A stretch of DNA of 5,480 bases, taken from assembly GCA_003228965.1 (NCBI GenBank), contig QIGP01000444.1:1-5480 (forward strand), written 5' to 3'. Below, piece by piece: positions 1 to 5,480 of this stretch. A program made the translations under genes and the position numbers. How positions within the stretch are numbered: position 1 is the first letter of the stretch; each line of letters opens with the position of its first letter. Under the pieces are notes generated by a model that ran no database searches, was not told the DNA's origin, and was given only the letters and a program-made list of their open reading frames with translations. This stretch comes from Gammaproteobacteria bacterium (lineage in GTDB: Bacteria; Pseudomonadota; Gammaproteobacteria; Steroidobacterales; SZUA-146).

Positions 1-211
1 TTTTTTAGACGATGCTGTTAAATACCCCGCTTTCGAGAGGAACGAGAAAGTCGAGCGTTAAGCGAGAGGGCTTGCCCCGGGGATTTTTATTCGCCGTGGG
101 TGCGATGGAACAGGCTCTTTATTCGTCTTATACCCTTACTCATTCTTTTGAGAATGGCGGTTCTTATTGCCATCAAGAATTAGTCATGTTCAAGAAGTTT
201 TAGGAGAAATC
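1..211. other. Gene-free leader upstream of the deacetylase
   Basis: No gene is supported here. A T-run at 1-6 at the window edge may be the tail of something upstream. An 8-base palindrome CCCCGGGG lies at 75-82, overlapping a GGGC-TT-GCCC arrangement and followed by a short T-rich stretch. A two-part hairpin is possible just before the deacetylase: ATTCTT (142-147) with AAGAAT (175-180), and ATGGC (154-158) with GCCAT (169-173). It ends 21 bases before the ribosome binding site. An open frame spans 12-203 but has no ribosome binding site and no recognisable product. No promoter with good -35 and -10 boxes was found. Confidence 0.5.
202..206 (+). promoter_or_regulatory. Ribosome binding site deciding the deacetylase start
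   Basis: AGGAG lies 5 bases before the ATG at 212. It decides the start against the in-frame TTG at 167, which would add 15 residues before a complete lipoprotein signal peptide and has no comparable site. Confidence 0.85.
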
Positions 212-1063
212 ATGCGTTTACTAATTATTTTGTGTGCGGTTTTGGTTTCAGGATGTATGGCATCCAACCCGGACTCTCAGATCGAGCAGGCTACACCTGG
301 TGGAAAACGTATTGCGCTGAGTTTTGACGACGGGCCACGAGGTGCCGGTCCGCGATTCAGTGGGGACGAACGCGCTGAAGTTCTAATTAGGGCGCTGGCC
401 TCATCGAGCGGACAGCCTGCAGTATTCTTTGTTAAGACCTCAAACTTCAAAAGAAAGGGTGGGTTGCAGCGCATTCAACGCTACGCTGAATCGGCACATT
501 TGATTGCCAACCACACTCACTCCCACAACTGGCTGAGTAGTACTGATACGAACGACTACATTGCAGACATCGACCTCGCCGAAGAATTACTTGTTGGTTT
601 CGAGAACCGACGTCCGTGGTTTCGCTTTCCCTACCTTGACGAGGGACGAGAACTTGAAAAACGCGACGAGGTGCGCAAAGCACTGGCTTCGCGCAACTTG
701 TTCAATGGCTACGTCACGGTGGACAACTACGACTGGTACCTTGAGCGCAAATGGCAGGACGCCGTCGATGCAGGAAAGTCTGTTGATATTCAGGCACTGC
801 AGAGTGTCTATGTCGACATGTTGACGAGCGCAGTACAGTTTTATGACGACCTTGCCGGTGAGGCACTCGGACGCTCTCCTGCACATGTGCTGTTGTTGCA
901 CGAGAACGACGTGGCTGCACTTTTCGTCGACGACCTTGTCGTCGCGCTCAAAAAAAACGGATGGCAAATCATTAGCCCCGACGAGGCCTACGCCGACCCA
1001 ATGGCGTTGGTTCTTCTAAAGACGTTAAGGACCCACGCGCACGATTACTCATTGGGCGATTGA
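212..1063 (+). CDS. Polysaccharide deacetylase-family (NodB/CE4) lipoprotein
   Basis: The product is 283 aa. Residues 1-15 form a lipoprotein signal (MRLLIILCAV then lipobox VSGC, lipidated Cys15); Met is at +2, so outer-membrane sorting is expected. The NodB-type motifs follow in order. Motif 1 is SFDDGP at 37-42 (Asp39 likely catalytic base, Asp40 metal ligand). Motif 2 is HTHSH at 101-105 (His101 and His105 metal ligands). Motif 3 is RFPY at 138-141. A DNYDW segment at 171-175 fits motif 4, and LLH at 228-230 fits motif 5. All catalytic positions seem present, so it is probably an active metal-dependent N- or O-deacetylase acting on a glycan in the periplasm. The substrate (peptidoglycan, chitin-type oligosaccharide or exopolysaccharide) cannot be told. 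No glycan gene sits beside it; it appears monocistronic, facing a convergent pair. Confidence 0.88.
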   Translation: MRLLIILCAVLVSGCMASNPDSQIEQATPGGKRIALSFDDGPRGAGPRFSGDERAEVLIRALASSSGQPAVFFVKTSNFKRKGGLQRIQRYAESAHLIANHTHSHNWLSSTDTNDYIADIDLAEELLVGFENRRPWFRFPYLDEGRELEKRDEVRKALASRNLFNGYVTVDNYDWYLERKWQDAVDAGKSVDIQALQSVYVDMLTSAVQFYDDLAGEALGRSPAHVLLLHENDVAALFVDDLVVALKKNGWQIISPDEAYADPMALVLLKTLRTHAHDYSLGD

Positions 1064-1090
1064 AGAATCTGCAATCGATCAAGTATTACT

Positions 1091-1107
1091 CGAACGCCAA
1101 GTGTTCG
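1091..1107 (+). other. Small hairpin after the deacetylase gene
   Basis: CGAAC (1091-1095) pairs with GTTCG (1103-1107) around a 7-base loop, 27 bases after the stop codon. No T-run follows, so it is not an intrinsic terminator by the usual rule. It could protect the 3' end of the message or be chance. Confidence 0.25.
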
Positions 1108-1162
1108 GCGACTAGCCTACAGCTGACTTGACTAAATCTCCGAGCGATTCGCAGGTTACATG

Positions 1163-1186
1163 GTACGGTGGGATTGGCTGCCGTAC
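1163..1186. other. Inverted repeat between convergent genes
   Basis: GTACGG (1163-1168) and CCGTAC (1181-1186) form a 6-bp stem with a 12-base loop, a T-G wobble optionally closing the loop. It lies 9 bases beyond the 3' end of the minus-strand hydrolase gene and 99 bases beyond the deacetylase stop. That is where a shared terminator would be expected, but neither strand has a T-run after the stem. Confidence 0.3.
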
Positions 1187-1195
1187 GGAATGACT

Positions 1196-1966
1196 CTACA
1201 ACACGTCGTGATTGTGCAAAAACTCAAGCAGTGCCGTCCAGCCGGGAGGGCAGTTATTGTGACCGCAGGGGGCCTGGAAAAACTCATTGGTCTTGGCCAC
1301 CTGGCTTAGTTTTTCGCTGTGGTGTATGGGAATAATTTTGTCGTTTGATCCGTGATACAAAAAAATAGGTGCGCTTAATTCGCTTACCACAGCTTCGTTA
1401 TCGAAACGATCGCGTAGAAGAAAAGAAGGAAATCCCTTTTCTGAAACAAGCTCGCTAAACTTTGCAAAAGAAGACTCAAGACCCAGTGCGGCAATGGGTC
1501 GTTGTTTGGCAATAAGGGTGGCAGCACCACCTCCAATCGAACGTCCGTAAACCACGACACGAGTGTCGTCAATGTAGTTTCTTTTAGTGATCCGGTCGAA
1601 CGCTTCCAGTGCCGAGCGTTCAATCGATTTTAATGATGGGCTACCTGGCGCGCCCGCGTAACCCGGGTACTCCAGCAAGAGGACGTAAAAGCCCGCTTGA
1701 CGCATTTCGCTCATTTGGTGCATGAGCGAGACGGCGCTACCCGCATTGCCGTGAGCCAATACCAATAATGGCGAGGGCGTGTCTGACGGTTTCGACGGGG
1801 AAAGTAACAGCGCATAGCCTTCTTTCAACTGAACGTGTTCAACGTTGGCGGGCAATGGGTTTGGAAGGTTTACGTTAGGCGCCGGAAATATCATTGAACG
1901 CTGGATGAAAAAGAAAAAGCCGCCTATTCCCAAAAGGACTAATGCAATAATTTTAAGGAATGTCAT
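1196..1966 (-). CDS. Membrane-anchored alpha/beta hydrolase (BEM46/YfhR type)
   Basis: The product is 256 aa. Residues 4-20 are a hydrophobic N-terminal anchor, followed by RSMIFPAP (23-30), a segment usual just after the anchor in this family. The hydrolase fold then shows HGN (72-74, oxyanion region), the nucleophile elbow GRSIG (141-145, Ser143), the acid in GSNDKIIP (206-213, Asp209) and the catalytic His236 in CGHNN. The triad is complete. A serine hydrolase (esterase, thioesterase or peptidase-like) is expected, held on the membrane; its substrate is unknown. The ATG at 1966 starts right before the anchor. A TTG at 2089 would add 41 residues and overlap the upstream gene by 89 bases, so it was rejected. 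The ribosome binding site is weak. The gene follows the membrane-protein gene after 34 bases and is probably co-transcribed. Confidence 0.87.
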   Translation of the reverse strand: MTFLKIIALVLLGIGGFFFFIQRSMIFPAPNVNLPNPLPANVEHVQLKEGYALLLSPSKPSDTPSPLLVLAHGNAGSAVSLMHQMSEMRQAGFYVLLLEYPGYAGAPGSPSLKSIERSALEAFDRITKRNYIDDTRVVVYGRSIGGGAATLIAKQRPIAALGLESSFAKFSELVSEKGFPSFLLRDRFDNEAVVSELSAPIFLYHGSNDKIIPIHHSEKLSQVAKTNEFFQAPCGHNNCPPGWTALLEFLHNHDVL

Positions 1967-2000
1967 TACACGGAATCTCACTTGGTATATCGTTTTTGAG

Positions 2001-2513
2001 CTAGGCGCTTGATGGTTTGCGAGCCCGAATAAAATAGACCACAACCAGTACAACAGACACAGCAGCAAGCAACCACTTGGTAGCAGCAAACGTTGAACTT
2101 AGCGCTATCACCGGCTGATCAAGTTCGCGAAACGTTCCGTTAAAAGCAGGAATGGCATGTAGAACATTTTCACACAGGTCGCAAAGTGCAGCAACCACTG
2201 GCAACCACACCAGCCACTTGCGTCCAGGGGGCAGCGTTTTTGCCAGCGCCCAGGCAAGCGTAACGCCGTACCAGAGAGGATGAATGAAATCGAGGTAGTA
2301 GTGGTGCTGAAACTGCGCCAGGTTTTCGGTGGACCAGCCGGTCACAATGGTGTCGAAACGATGTTTGCTAAAGGCCAGCTGCATAGGGACAAGCTCGGCG
2401 CCTACTTTGTGGCCAAGTAGCATTGCAATGAACACTTGTGAAATCACGTAGACGCAAAAGAATGCGGCTCCAGCTTTTACGGGCAGTCGGTTGAGACGGT
2501 CGGCCAGCGTCAT
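2001..2513 (-). CDS. Four-helix integral membrane protein, unknown function
   Basis: The product is 170 aa. I do not recognise a named family with certainty. Four hydrophobic segments are visible at about 15-34, 74-93, 99-118 and 142-163, with a basic C-terminal tail (RARKPSSA). Polar residues sit in or at the helices: YYLDFIHPLWYG (72-83), and DLCENVLH (112-119) where Asp112, Glu115 and Asn116 share one helix face. A hydrophilic segment at about 45-72 separates helices 1 and 2. These buried polar residues suggest a conserved functional site rather than a simple anchor. The start is the ATG at 2513; a TTG at 2612 would add 33 residues with no better start signal. It leads a likely two-gene unit with the hydrolase. 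Confidence 0.75.
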   Translation of the reverse strand: MTLADRLNRLPVKAGAAFFCVYVISQVFIAMLLGHKVGAELVPMQLAFSKHRFDTIVTGWSTENLAQFQHHYYLDFIHPLWYGVTLAWALAKTLPPGRKWLVWLPVVAALCDLCENVLHAIPAFNGTFRELDQPVIALSSTFAATKWLLAAVSVVLVVVYFIRARKPSSA

Positions 2514-2527
2514 TTTTAGGAATTCGT

Positions 2528-2554
2528 ACTTTAGAATTGGAGTCTGAATGTTAA
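2528..2554 (-). promoter_or_regulatory. Weak candidate promoter for the minus-strand pair
   Basis: Read on the minus strand, TTAACA (2554-2549) and TAAAGT (2533-2528) match sigma-70 boxes at 5 of 6 and 4 of 6 bases, with a short 15-base spacer, about 15 bases before the ATG at 2513. The short spacer and short 5' leader make this doubtful, but nothing better is visible upstream of the pair. Confidence 0.2.
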
Positions 2555-2730
2555 CATCAGGCGGGAAGCAAAAAGGGGCTTTTACGGTCAGGATGTATGC
2601 TCGTTTGAACAAGGTAACGTGCTGGTTTGATCGTGACGGTTTTTTTGGGTTGAACCGAGTCTTGTTCAGAAATATTCAGTGCTGCACTTAACGGTGAGAT
2701 GCCTTAAGTTATGGAAACCAAGGCGCACGG

Positions 2731-2859
2731 ATGTTCCGTAAAATACGTGCAGGAGTAATTATTGTAGCGCAGGCAGCACTGTGTGTTGCCTGCGCTGATG
2801 GTTCGGTTGACGGGGGTGTAGACGTTAAAGCCGGCAATCCGGTTAAGGGCACTATATGA
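2731..2859 (+). CDS. Small lipoprotein-like ORF, 42 aa
   Basis: A 42-aa ORF with a ribosome binding site AAGG at 2720-2723, 7 bases before the ATG. Residues 1-6 are basic (MFRKIR), 7-20 hydrophobic, then CVAC ends at Cys21, a lipobox-like site (Cys rather than Leu at -3), with ADGSVDGG after it. This reads as an export signal, probably of a lipoprotein, followed by a short polar stretch (VDVKAGNPVKGTI) and a TGA stop. The stop overlaps the start of the next ORF in an ATGA. A mature part of about 22 residues is very short, so either this is a true micro-lipoprotein or the gene continues in the next frame. The function is unknown. A 13-bp hairpin lies inside the signal-peptide codons. Confidence 0.5.
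   Translation: MFRKIRAGVIIVAQAALCVACADGSVDGGVDVKAGNPVKGTI
2766..2796 (+). repeat. 13-bp inverted repeat inside the signal-peptide codons
   Basis: AGCGCAGGCAGCA (2766-2778) pairs with TGTTGCCTGCGCT (2784-2796) around the loop CTGTG. All 13 positions pair, with one G-T wobble, and ten outer pairs are perfect. It is the most stable-looking simple hairpin seen in the window. No T-run follows. It lies 35 bases after the ATG at 2731 and 60 bases before the ATG at 2856. Confidence 0.7.
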
Positions 2860-3008
2860 CGGTGCCCGCGGTCAATATTTACGATCACTCCGGCAAGTTG
2901 GTGCGCGAACTTAACAACAATAATCCTAACAACCAGTTTAGCGACGAGGATATAGAGCGTGCGGTGAACGAGCTTCTCGCTGAGACTAAACCTCGCCGAG
3001 GCATTTAA
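2856..3008 (+). CDS. Small hydrophilic ORF, 50 aa, ATGA-coupled
   Basis: A 50-aa ORF beginning at the ATG of ATGA (the TGA closes the previous ORF) and ending TAA at 3008. It has its own ribosome binding site, AAGGG at 2845-2849, 6 bases before the ATG, so it could be translated separately. The product has no signal peptide. Residues 6-19 (VNIYDHSGKLVREL) look like a small beta-hairpin module, 20-27 are Asn-rich, and 29-48 (starting SDEDIERAV) look like an amphipathic helix with a basic end. An equally good reading is that it is the mature part of the lipoprotein begun at 2731, separated by a frameshift: together they would give about 92 aa, a normal size for a small lipoprotein. The family was not recognised. 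Confidence 0.5.
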   Translation: MTVPAVNIYDHSGKLVRELNNNNPNNQFSDEDIERAVNELLAETKPRRGI

Positions 3009-3014
3009 CCGTCA

Positions 3015-3086
3015 CTGTGGGAGCAGCGTTTAGCCGCAATTGAATCTTGCAGTGGCATTTAATCGCGGCTGAAGCCGCTCCCACAG
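3015..3086. repeat. REP-like inverted pair (BIME-type element)
   Basis: Two copies of a roughly 30-base unit face each other across an 11-base spacer. The first (3015-3045) begins CTGTGGGAGC, then an AGCG...CCGC imperfect palindrome and an A/T-rich end. The second (3057-3086, minus strand) begins CTGTGGGAGC, then GGCTTCAGCC, and ends GATTAAAT. The GGAG tetranucleotide before a GC-rich palindrome is the hallmark of REP elements mobilised by RAYT (IS200/IS605-related) transposases, as known in Pseudomonas and relatives. The second copy has the better palindrome; the first has decayed, with substitutions and a one-base insertion. The pair sits 6 bases after the small-ORF stop, a usual intergenic place. 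No RAYT gene lies in the window. Confidence 0.8.
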
Positions 3087-3439
3087 TATCCATTGCACGT
3101 CGTCACTGAAGTTGAGTTTCCATAATCACCGTCGGTTCGGCCAGTTTTGACCCAGTTCCTCGCGCATAGGTGGTCCAGGGTAATCCCTGGGACAGTTAAA
3201 TCGCTGTTCGAGGTGTTCAAAAGACGACTTTCTTCCGTCGAAGATTGACCCTGATATCAGCAAAAGCCTTAGTAAAAATCAGCCTATCACCTCTTCGACT
3301 CAATTTTTGACGTTACAAGTCTCGGAATGCGACATCTGTCGATGAATAATATGCCTTGATAACATAGTGTTAGCCGGTTGAATTTACATAAGGATTTAAG
3401 GCGCTCAGCCTGTTGGCAGGAGCCCATACAGCAAACTCG
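3087..3439 (+). other. Gene-free leader of the surface-protein gene, with hairpins
   Basis: No coding frame is supported over these 353 bases. Short structures are visible: an 8-bp stem with one bulged G (3173-3180 with 3185-3193, loop TAAT); TCTTC/GAAGA (3231-3235 with 3240-3244, loop CGTC); a perfect 10-base palindrome CTGATATCAG (3251-3260); and CCTG/CAGG (3409-3412 with 3417-3420), which overlaps an AGGAG at 3418-3422. That AGGAG is 17 bases from the ATG at 3440, too far for a normal ribosome binding site. A poor sigma-70 candidate is TTGATA (3356-3361) with TTGAAT (3378-3383). The cyclic-di-GMP (GEMM) consensus blocks were not found. Confidence 0.5.
3173..3193 (+). other. Bulged hairpin in the leader
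   Basis: GTCCAGGG (3173-3180) pairs with CCCTGGGAC (3185-3193) around the 4-base loop TAAT, leaving one G unpaired: eight pairs in all, six of them G-C. No T-run follows, so it is not a standard terminator. It may be part of a structured leader or a protein-binding site. Confidence 0.45.
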
Positions 3440-5480
3440 ATGAACGTTAGTAGTAAAATTAGACGCTGCGCCCGACCTGTCGATAACCGCATTCTTTGGG
3501 TGGGCGTGTTGGCAGTTGTGTTGGTGGTTTCGCTGATAGCGAAGGCCGACCTGCGTACTGCGCCTACGTGGTACGACCCGGATGGCGTGGCCGTAGGCCA
3601 GGACTGGCACTACCGTGTTGCCGTTTCCATTCCAGGAGCGGCAGCCGTATCGAGTACGGTCAAAGTAGATATCGACTTCACTTTGTTGCTTAACGATCTC
3701 GGTGTTAACGCCGGAGGCGTTAATTTTAACGAGTCTTCTGTCAGGGTAGTACGCCCAAACGGCACTCTTGCAGGTTCGCAGGAGTTTACCGATCAAATTT
3801 TTGCAGGATCGCTCGATGCGGCAAACAATGGACGCGGCGAAGTAAAATTTATTCTTGATGATGCGCCCGGTGCGGGCGACTACTTTGTGTATTTCGATAT
3901 CGTTGGCAATGGCGCCAAAGCGGCCAATCCGCAGCCTCCTATTAACGGAAACTTTGAACAGTCTATCGGAACAGTTGCAACTGGCTGGACGACGAGTGCA
4001 GTTAACACTGGCGGTGGCGAACGTAACCAGGTCATAAATTCAAACGTAGGCAGCACCATTAATTTGGCGGCGGCCTGTAGTACCAACGCGACTAACAATA
4101 TTGATAACAGTCCAAACAACGCTGCGGGAGTCGCTACTGGTGACGACTGGTATTTGATTGGCTACCGCGAAACCTGCGAAGACGGCGGCGGCGGCGTTGA
4201 GCAAGTCCAGCTAAATCGAACTATTCAAAATCCGGTAGGCGCCGCGCGCGGTAATTTGACATTCTTCTTTCAAGTACAGGCTTTCGACGGACTTGAGGCC
4301 ACAGGTAGTAACTACGATTATATGCGCATAGCCATAAACGGGGCTGTCATAGATCACACGACTGTAGTGTTTGATAACGTTACGGCGCCGGTACTGCGCC
4401 AGCGCAATATCGGTATCGGCAAAGTTGCGTTTACGGCAAATCTAGTCGATCACGGCTGGCGTCGGGCTTCCATAGACATGACAGCTTATCCCGCCGGAGC
4501 CACTACACTTCAACTTGAAATGCGTTTTTCTCCAGCCGACGACAACTACCGTTCCTGGGTAAAGCTTGACGATGTTGAATGGGCGATACAAACAGGAACG
4601 TTGGGGCAGGTTGAGGCATTTGGAGCCAATATAACGTTGCCCGCCGACACCGCAGGCGGTGGGCCGAGCAGCTATACAACGGGTCAGGTGCTTGCCCTTA
4701 ATGTTGTGGCGGATGCCCGCGCGACTGCGATGCAGGCAAGCGTAACCGATCAAGACGGTACGGTGGTTGCCACTGGTATAACATTGTTCGACGACGGTAC
4801 TCACGGCGACGCCGCGGCTAACGATGGAGTCTGGTCCAATGACGGAAGTGACGGCGCGTTTCCAACCTACACGTTCCAAAGCTCAGACCCGACGGGAATC
4901 GGGTGGCAGGTAACGGCACAAGCGCTGGACGGTTCGGTAAGTTCACTCGGTGTTGCAGACGGGTTGTTACACATTGACGGGCAAGGACTGCCAGTCGCTC
5001 AGACCAATTACTGGAACGTCGACCAACAAGTATTTACTTACCAGGCCCCGATGCTCGATGTGCTGAAGGCCTCGTCGGTTATTAGCGATCCTTTCAGCGG
5101 CGTGGTGAATCCTAAACGTATACCCGGAGCTTTTATTCGGTATCAACTAACGGTAACCAACTCAGGCAACGGAAGTGTTGATAACAATCAGCTAATTCTC
5201 ACCGACCCACTACCAGCTGATACGGCTTTGTGTGTTGGTGCGCCTTGCGCGGGCGGCAACCCTGTTGGGTTTGATGATTCCGGTTCGCCAGCGGCTACCG
5301 GCTTGACCTATGTGTATGCGAGTAACGTTACGTTTTCAATCGACGGTGTTAACTTCGCTTACACGCCGGTACCGGACGGCGAGGGTTTCGACGACGCCAT
5401 CACTCACGTGCGCGTGGCTCCGGGTGGCGCTTTCGCGGGTAACAATGCCTCGTTCGAAATTACCTTGATTATCCGGGTGG
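3440..5480 (+). CDS. Large secreted modular protein with DUF11-like repeat (3' end outside window)
   Basis: Open from ATG 3440 for 680 codons to the window edge with no stop, so partial. Residues 1-36 are a Sec signal: basic n-region (KIRRCARPVDNR), hydrophobic 18-34, cleavage site AKA before Asp37. About 55-160 is a beta-rich region (DWHYRVAVSIP onward). About 168-381 opens NGNFEQS and closes WVKLDDVEW, as in jelly-roll carbohydrate-binding-like modules; Cys213 and Cys246 may form a disulfide. About 390-525 contains LFDDGTHGDAAANDGVW (449-465), typical of choice-of-anchor X modules, with possible calcium-binding Asp residues. From about 538 a DUF11-like unit begins, with LTVTNSGNGSVDNNQLILTD (570-589) and a close Cys pair (598, 603). 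It is likely exported to the cell surface or medium; the role is unknown and the sorting signal lies beyond the window. No normal ribosome binding site precedes the ATG; a stop at 3389 limits any extension. Confidence 0.85.
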   Translation, partial: MNVSSKIRRCARPVDNRILWVGVLAVVLVVSLIAKADLRTAPTWYDPDGVAVGQDWHYRVAVSIPGAAAVSSTVKVDIDFTLLLNDLGVNAGGVNFNESSVRVVRPNGTLAGSQEFTDQIFAGSLDAANNGRGEVKFILDDAPGAGDYFVYFDIVGNGAKAANPQPPINGNFEQSIGTVATGWTTSAVNTGGGERNQVINSNVGSTINLAAACSTNATNNIDNSPNNAAGVATGDDWYLIGYRETCEDGGGGVEQVQLNRTIQNPVGAARGNLTFFFQVQAFDGLEATGSNYDYMRIAINGAVIDHTTVVFDNVTAPVLRQRNIGIGKVAFTANLVDHGWRRASIDMTAYPAGATTLQLEMRFSPADDNYRSWVKLDDVEWAIQTGTLGQVEAFGANITLPADTAGGGPSSYTTGQVLALNVVADARATAMQASVTDQDGTVVATGITLFDDGTHGDAAANDGVWSNDGSDGAFPTYTFQSSDPTGIGWQVTAQALDGSVSSLGVADGLLHIDGQGLPVAQTNYWNVDQQVFTYQAPMLDVLKASSVISDPFSGVVNPKRIPGAFIRYQLTVTNSGNGSVDNNQLILTDPLPADTALCVGAPCAGGNPVGFDDSGSPAATGLTYVYASNVTFSIDGVNFAYTPVPDGEGFDDAITHVRVAPGGAFAGNNASFEITLIIRV

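Noticed and set aside
12..203. 63-aa plus-strand ORF as a gene
   Set aside because: No ribosome binding site, no recognisable domain, and it ends within the ribosome binding site of the deacetylase gene.
167..211. Longer deacetylase start at TTG 167
   Set aside because: It would place 15 residues before a complete lipoprotein signal, and the AGGAG at 202-206 clearly serves the ATG at 212.
277..967. Minus-strand and plus-frame ORFs inside the deacetylase gene
   Set aside because: Shadows of the NodB-type coding frame; none has a start signal or domain.
1384..1623. 79-aa minus-strand ORF inside the hydrolase gene
   Set aside because: Out-of-frame shadow of the hydrolase, which has a complete catalytic triad.
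1967..2089. Extended hydrolase start at TTG 2089
   Set aside because: It would overlap the upstream membrane-protein gene by 89 bases and bury the N-terminal anchor behind 41 extra residues.
2514..2612. Extended membrane-protein start at TTG 2612
   Set aside because: The extra 33 residues have no membrane or domain character, and the ATG at 2513 gives a normal N-terminus.
2637..2657. CGGTT/AACCG inverted repeat with a T-run as a terminator
   Set aside because: The T-run lies in the loop rather than after the stem, and no plus-strand gene ends just upstream.
3087..3439. Cyclic-di-GMP (GEMM) or other known riboswitch in the leader
   Set aside because: The conserved blocks of the GEMM consensus were not found; the hairpins present do not fit a class I recognise.
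3287..3796. 169-aa minus-strand ORF opposite the surface-protein start
   Set aside because: Low-complexity, Arg/Cys/His-rich translation with no domain; it lies opposite the signal peptide and first module of the plus-strand gene.
4186..4197. (GGC)4 run as a variable microsatellite
   Set aside because: Only four units, coding for Gly within an Asp/Gly loop; too short to suggest phase variation.
3496..4879. Other short ORFs on both strands within the surface-protein gene
   Set aside because: All lie inside the long plus-strand frame running from 3440 to the window end and look like shadows.

Overview
The window looks like chromosomal DNA of a free-living Gammaproteobacterium of moderate GC, possibly a marine one of the Cellvibrio/Alteromonas type. 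This rests on a lipobox lipoprotein, a REP/BIME-type intergenic repeat and a large secreted protein built from DUF11-like modules. The species cannot be read from the sequence, and no phage, plasmid, transposase, CRISPR, tRNA or rRNA signature was seen.

Layout. Positions 1-211 have no supported gene and contain a weak hairpin and a GC-rich palindrome. Positions 212-1063 (+) encode a polysaccharide deacetylase-family (NodB/CE4) lipoprotein with a strong ribosome binding site. It converges on a two-gene minus-strand unit: a four-helix membrane protein of unknown function (2513-2001) followed after 34 bases by a membrane-anchored alpha/beta hydrolase of the BEM46/YfhR type (1966-1196).

Divergent from that unit are two very short plus-strand ORFs (2731-2859 and 2856-3008). 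They overlap through an ATGA stop/start and are either a translationally coupled pair or one frameshifted small lipoprotein. Their 3' end is followed 6 bases later by an inverted pair of REP-like elements (3015-3086). A 353-base gene-free leader with several short hairpins leads to the largest gene, 3440 to beyond 5480 (+). It is a secreted multi-domain beta-sandwich protein with a signal peptide, a jelly-roll-like module, a choice-of-anchor-X-like module and a DUF11-like repeat. It runs off the window without a stop.

The common theme is the cell envelope and surface: an outer-membrane-type deacetylase lipoprotein, two inner-membrane-associated proteins, a tiny lipoprotein-like ORF and a large exported protein. 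Apart from the minus-strand pair and the ATGA pair, nothing shows that these genes act in one pathway. I see no convincing new defence or mobile system. The least explained parts are the ATGA small-ORF locus with its 13-bp hairpin, the REP pair, and the structured leader of the big surface gene.
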